Shown here piece after piece: positions 61,640 through 64,000 of a stretch of 64,000 nt of DNA (position 1 is its first letter; each line of letters starts with the position of its first letter). Below the pieces are notes generated by a model. That model had not been told where the DNA came from. It saw only the letters and a program-made list of their open reading frames with translations, and ran no database searches. The position numbers were made by a program, and so were the translations under genes. The DNA comes from Gammaproteobacteria bacterium (lineage in GTDB: Bacteria > Pseudomonadota > Gammaproteobacteria > SZUA-152), in contig JAVVEP010000002.1 in NCBI GenBank assembly GCA_032250735.1, forward strand, positions 172,003 to 236,002. The letters run 5' to 3'.

Positions 61640-62301
61640 AACCCTCACTTGCTGTCGCCCGGTTGTTGCTCCTCGGTGCCATCGTCGCCGCGCTGATCGG
61701 CGGCTATCTGCTGCTTGCGCGCACCGGCGCCCTCGCCTTTCTGGAAAACGGCCCCGCGCTGCAAGCGTGGCTGCAAGGATTGGGCATCATCGGCCCGCTG
61801 GCCATCATCGGTCTGATGACCCTGGCCATTGTCATGAGCCCCATCCCCAGCGCACCCATCGCGCTGGCTGCGGGCGCGGCCTACGGCCACACGGCGGGTA
61901 CGGCATACGTGCTCATCGGCGCGGAACTGGGCGCCGTCATCGCCTTCACCCTCGGCCGCCTCGCTGGCCTGGCCGCCGTGCAAAAGTGGCTGGGATCACA
62001 AATCATGCAACGCCTGCACGGCTCGCAAAACATGCTCATGCTGATCGTGTTCGGCTCCCGCCTGCTACCGTTCATTTCCTTTGACCTGGTGAGCTACGCC
62101 GCGGGCGTCACGCCTTTGCGCTTCTGGCGCTTCTGCCTCGCCACCCTCGCCGGCATCATCCCCACCAGCTTCCTGCTCGCCCACTTCGGCGCCGAGATGG
62201 CCTCGGGCGAGAGCGAACGCATCGGCACGACGCTATTGTTGCTCGGCATCGTGTCGCTGCTCGTCATCCTGCTACAGCGGTATTCGAAACGCCGACAATA
62301 A
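61636..62301 (+). CDS. TVP38/TMEM64 (DedA-like) family membrane protein
   Basis: The 221 residues have about five to six hydrophobic segments. The family core motifs are SPIPSAPIALAAGAAYGHTAGTAYVLIGAELGAVIAFTLGR and, later, FGSRLLPFISFDLVSYAAGVTPLRFWRF (the SNARE-associated/VTT domain, with conserved Gly and Arg-Pro positions). VTT proteins are thought to move lipids or ions, and some lie beside mercury or copper genes. The start overlaps the MerR-family stop. It ends the operon; 74 bases then separate it from the glucosidase gene. Confidence 0.88.
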   Translation: MKPSLAVARLLLLGAIVAALIGGYLLLARTGALAFLENGPALQAWLQGLGIIGPLAIIGLMTLAIVMSPIPSAPIALAAGAAYGHTAGTAYVLIGAELGAVIAFTLGRLAGLAAVQKWLGSQIMQRLHGSQNMLMLIVFGSRLLPFISFDLVSYAAGVTPLRFWRFCLATLAGIIPTSFLLAHFGAEMASGESERIGTTLLLLGIVSLLVILLQRYSKRRQ

Positions 62302-62375
62302 ACGCCACCCACGTGTAAGAAAACCGGCCTACCGGCGACTACCACTGAAATCGTCAAAGTATGAAGGAGACGCCA

Positions 62376-64000
<1,625 letters not shown>

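Overview
The window reads as a chromosomal segment of a gammaproteobacterium. The gene order carB-greA, rlmE-ftsH-folP-glmM-tpiA-secG-tRNA-Leu(GAG), followed by a complete nuoA-N operon with separate nuoC and nuoD, is a housekeeping layout typical of that class outside the enterics. Other gammaproteobacterial markers are YaeQ, RapA, GreB and a FusA2-type EF-G. I cannot fix genus or species from the sequence alone.

Layout. 1-11.4 kb: the 3' part of carB, greA, a DUF4149 membrane protein, yhbY (minus), a small membrane protein coupled to rlmE, ftsH (TTG start), folP, glmM, tpiA, secG and tRNA-Leu(GAG). 11.5-26.4 kb: one 14-gene complex I operon (nuoA to nuoN) behind a sigma70-like promoter. 26.5-29.5 kb, minus strand: molybdenum cofactor genes moeA, mobB, mobA, then greB. 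29.6-37.8 kb: gamma-glutamyltransferase, an EF-G paralogue closed by a clear intrinsic terminator, yaeQ, a GIY-YIG protein and rapA. 38.1-48.4 kb: a two-partner secretion pair, a TpsB outer-membrane transporter overlapping a 2,755-residue TpsA exoprotein with about 20 internal repeat modules, followed by a relic of a REP-associated transposase. 48.6-55.7 kb: a 1,969-residue hybrid histidine kinase fused to a receiver-EAL phosphodiesterase, translationally coupled to a second response regulator. 55.7-62.3 kb: a mercury and heavy-metal region. 62.4 kb to the end: the start of a GH63-like glucosidase.

How it works together. The first 37 kb is conserved machinery: translation and transcription fidelity, membrane proteolysis, folate, cell-wall precursor and respiration. 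The accessory part from 38 kb combines a very large secreted, probably adhesive or surface protein with a sensor/c-di-GMP phosphodiesterase system. Surface attachment and c-di-GMP signalling are commonly linked, but here the link is inference from adjacency.

The most interesting candidate system lies at 58.75-62.3 kb. A MerR-type promoter with a 19-bp spacer drives six tightly packed genes: an outer-membrane barrel, an exported HMA-fold protein with CPFC, a six-bladed NHL lipoprotein, a CNQC thioredoxin-fold protein, a second MerR-family regulator and a TVP38/DedA-family membrane protein. The last four start codons each overlap the previous stop. This operon is divergent from a merT-merP-merA-merR operon that has its own MerR-type promoter. 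It looks like an envelope metal-handling pathway that I cannot match to a named system.
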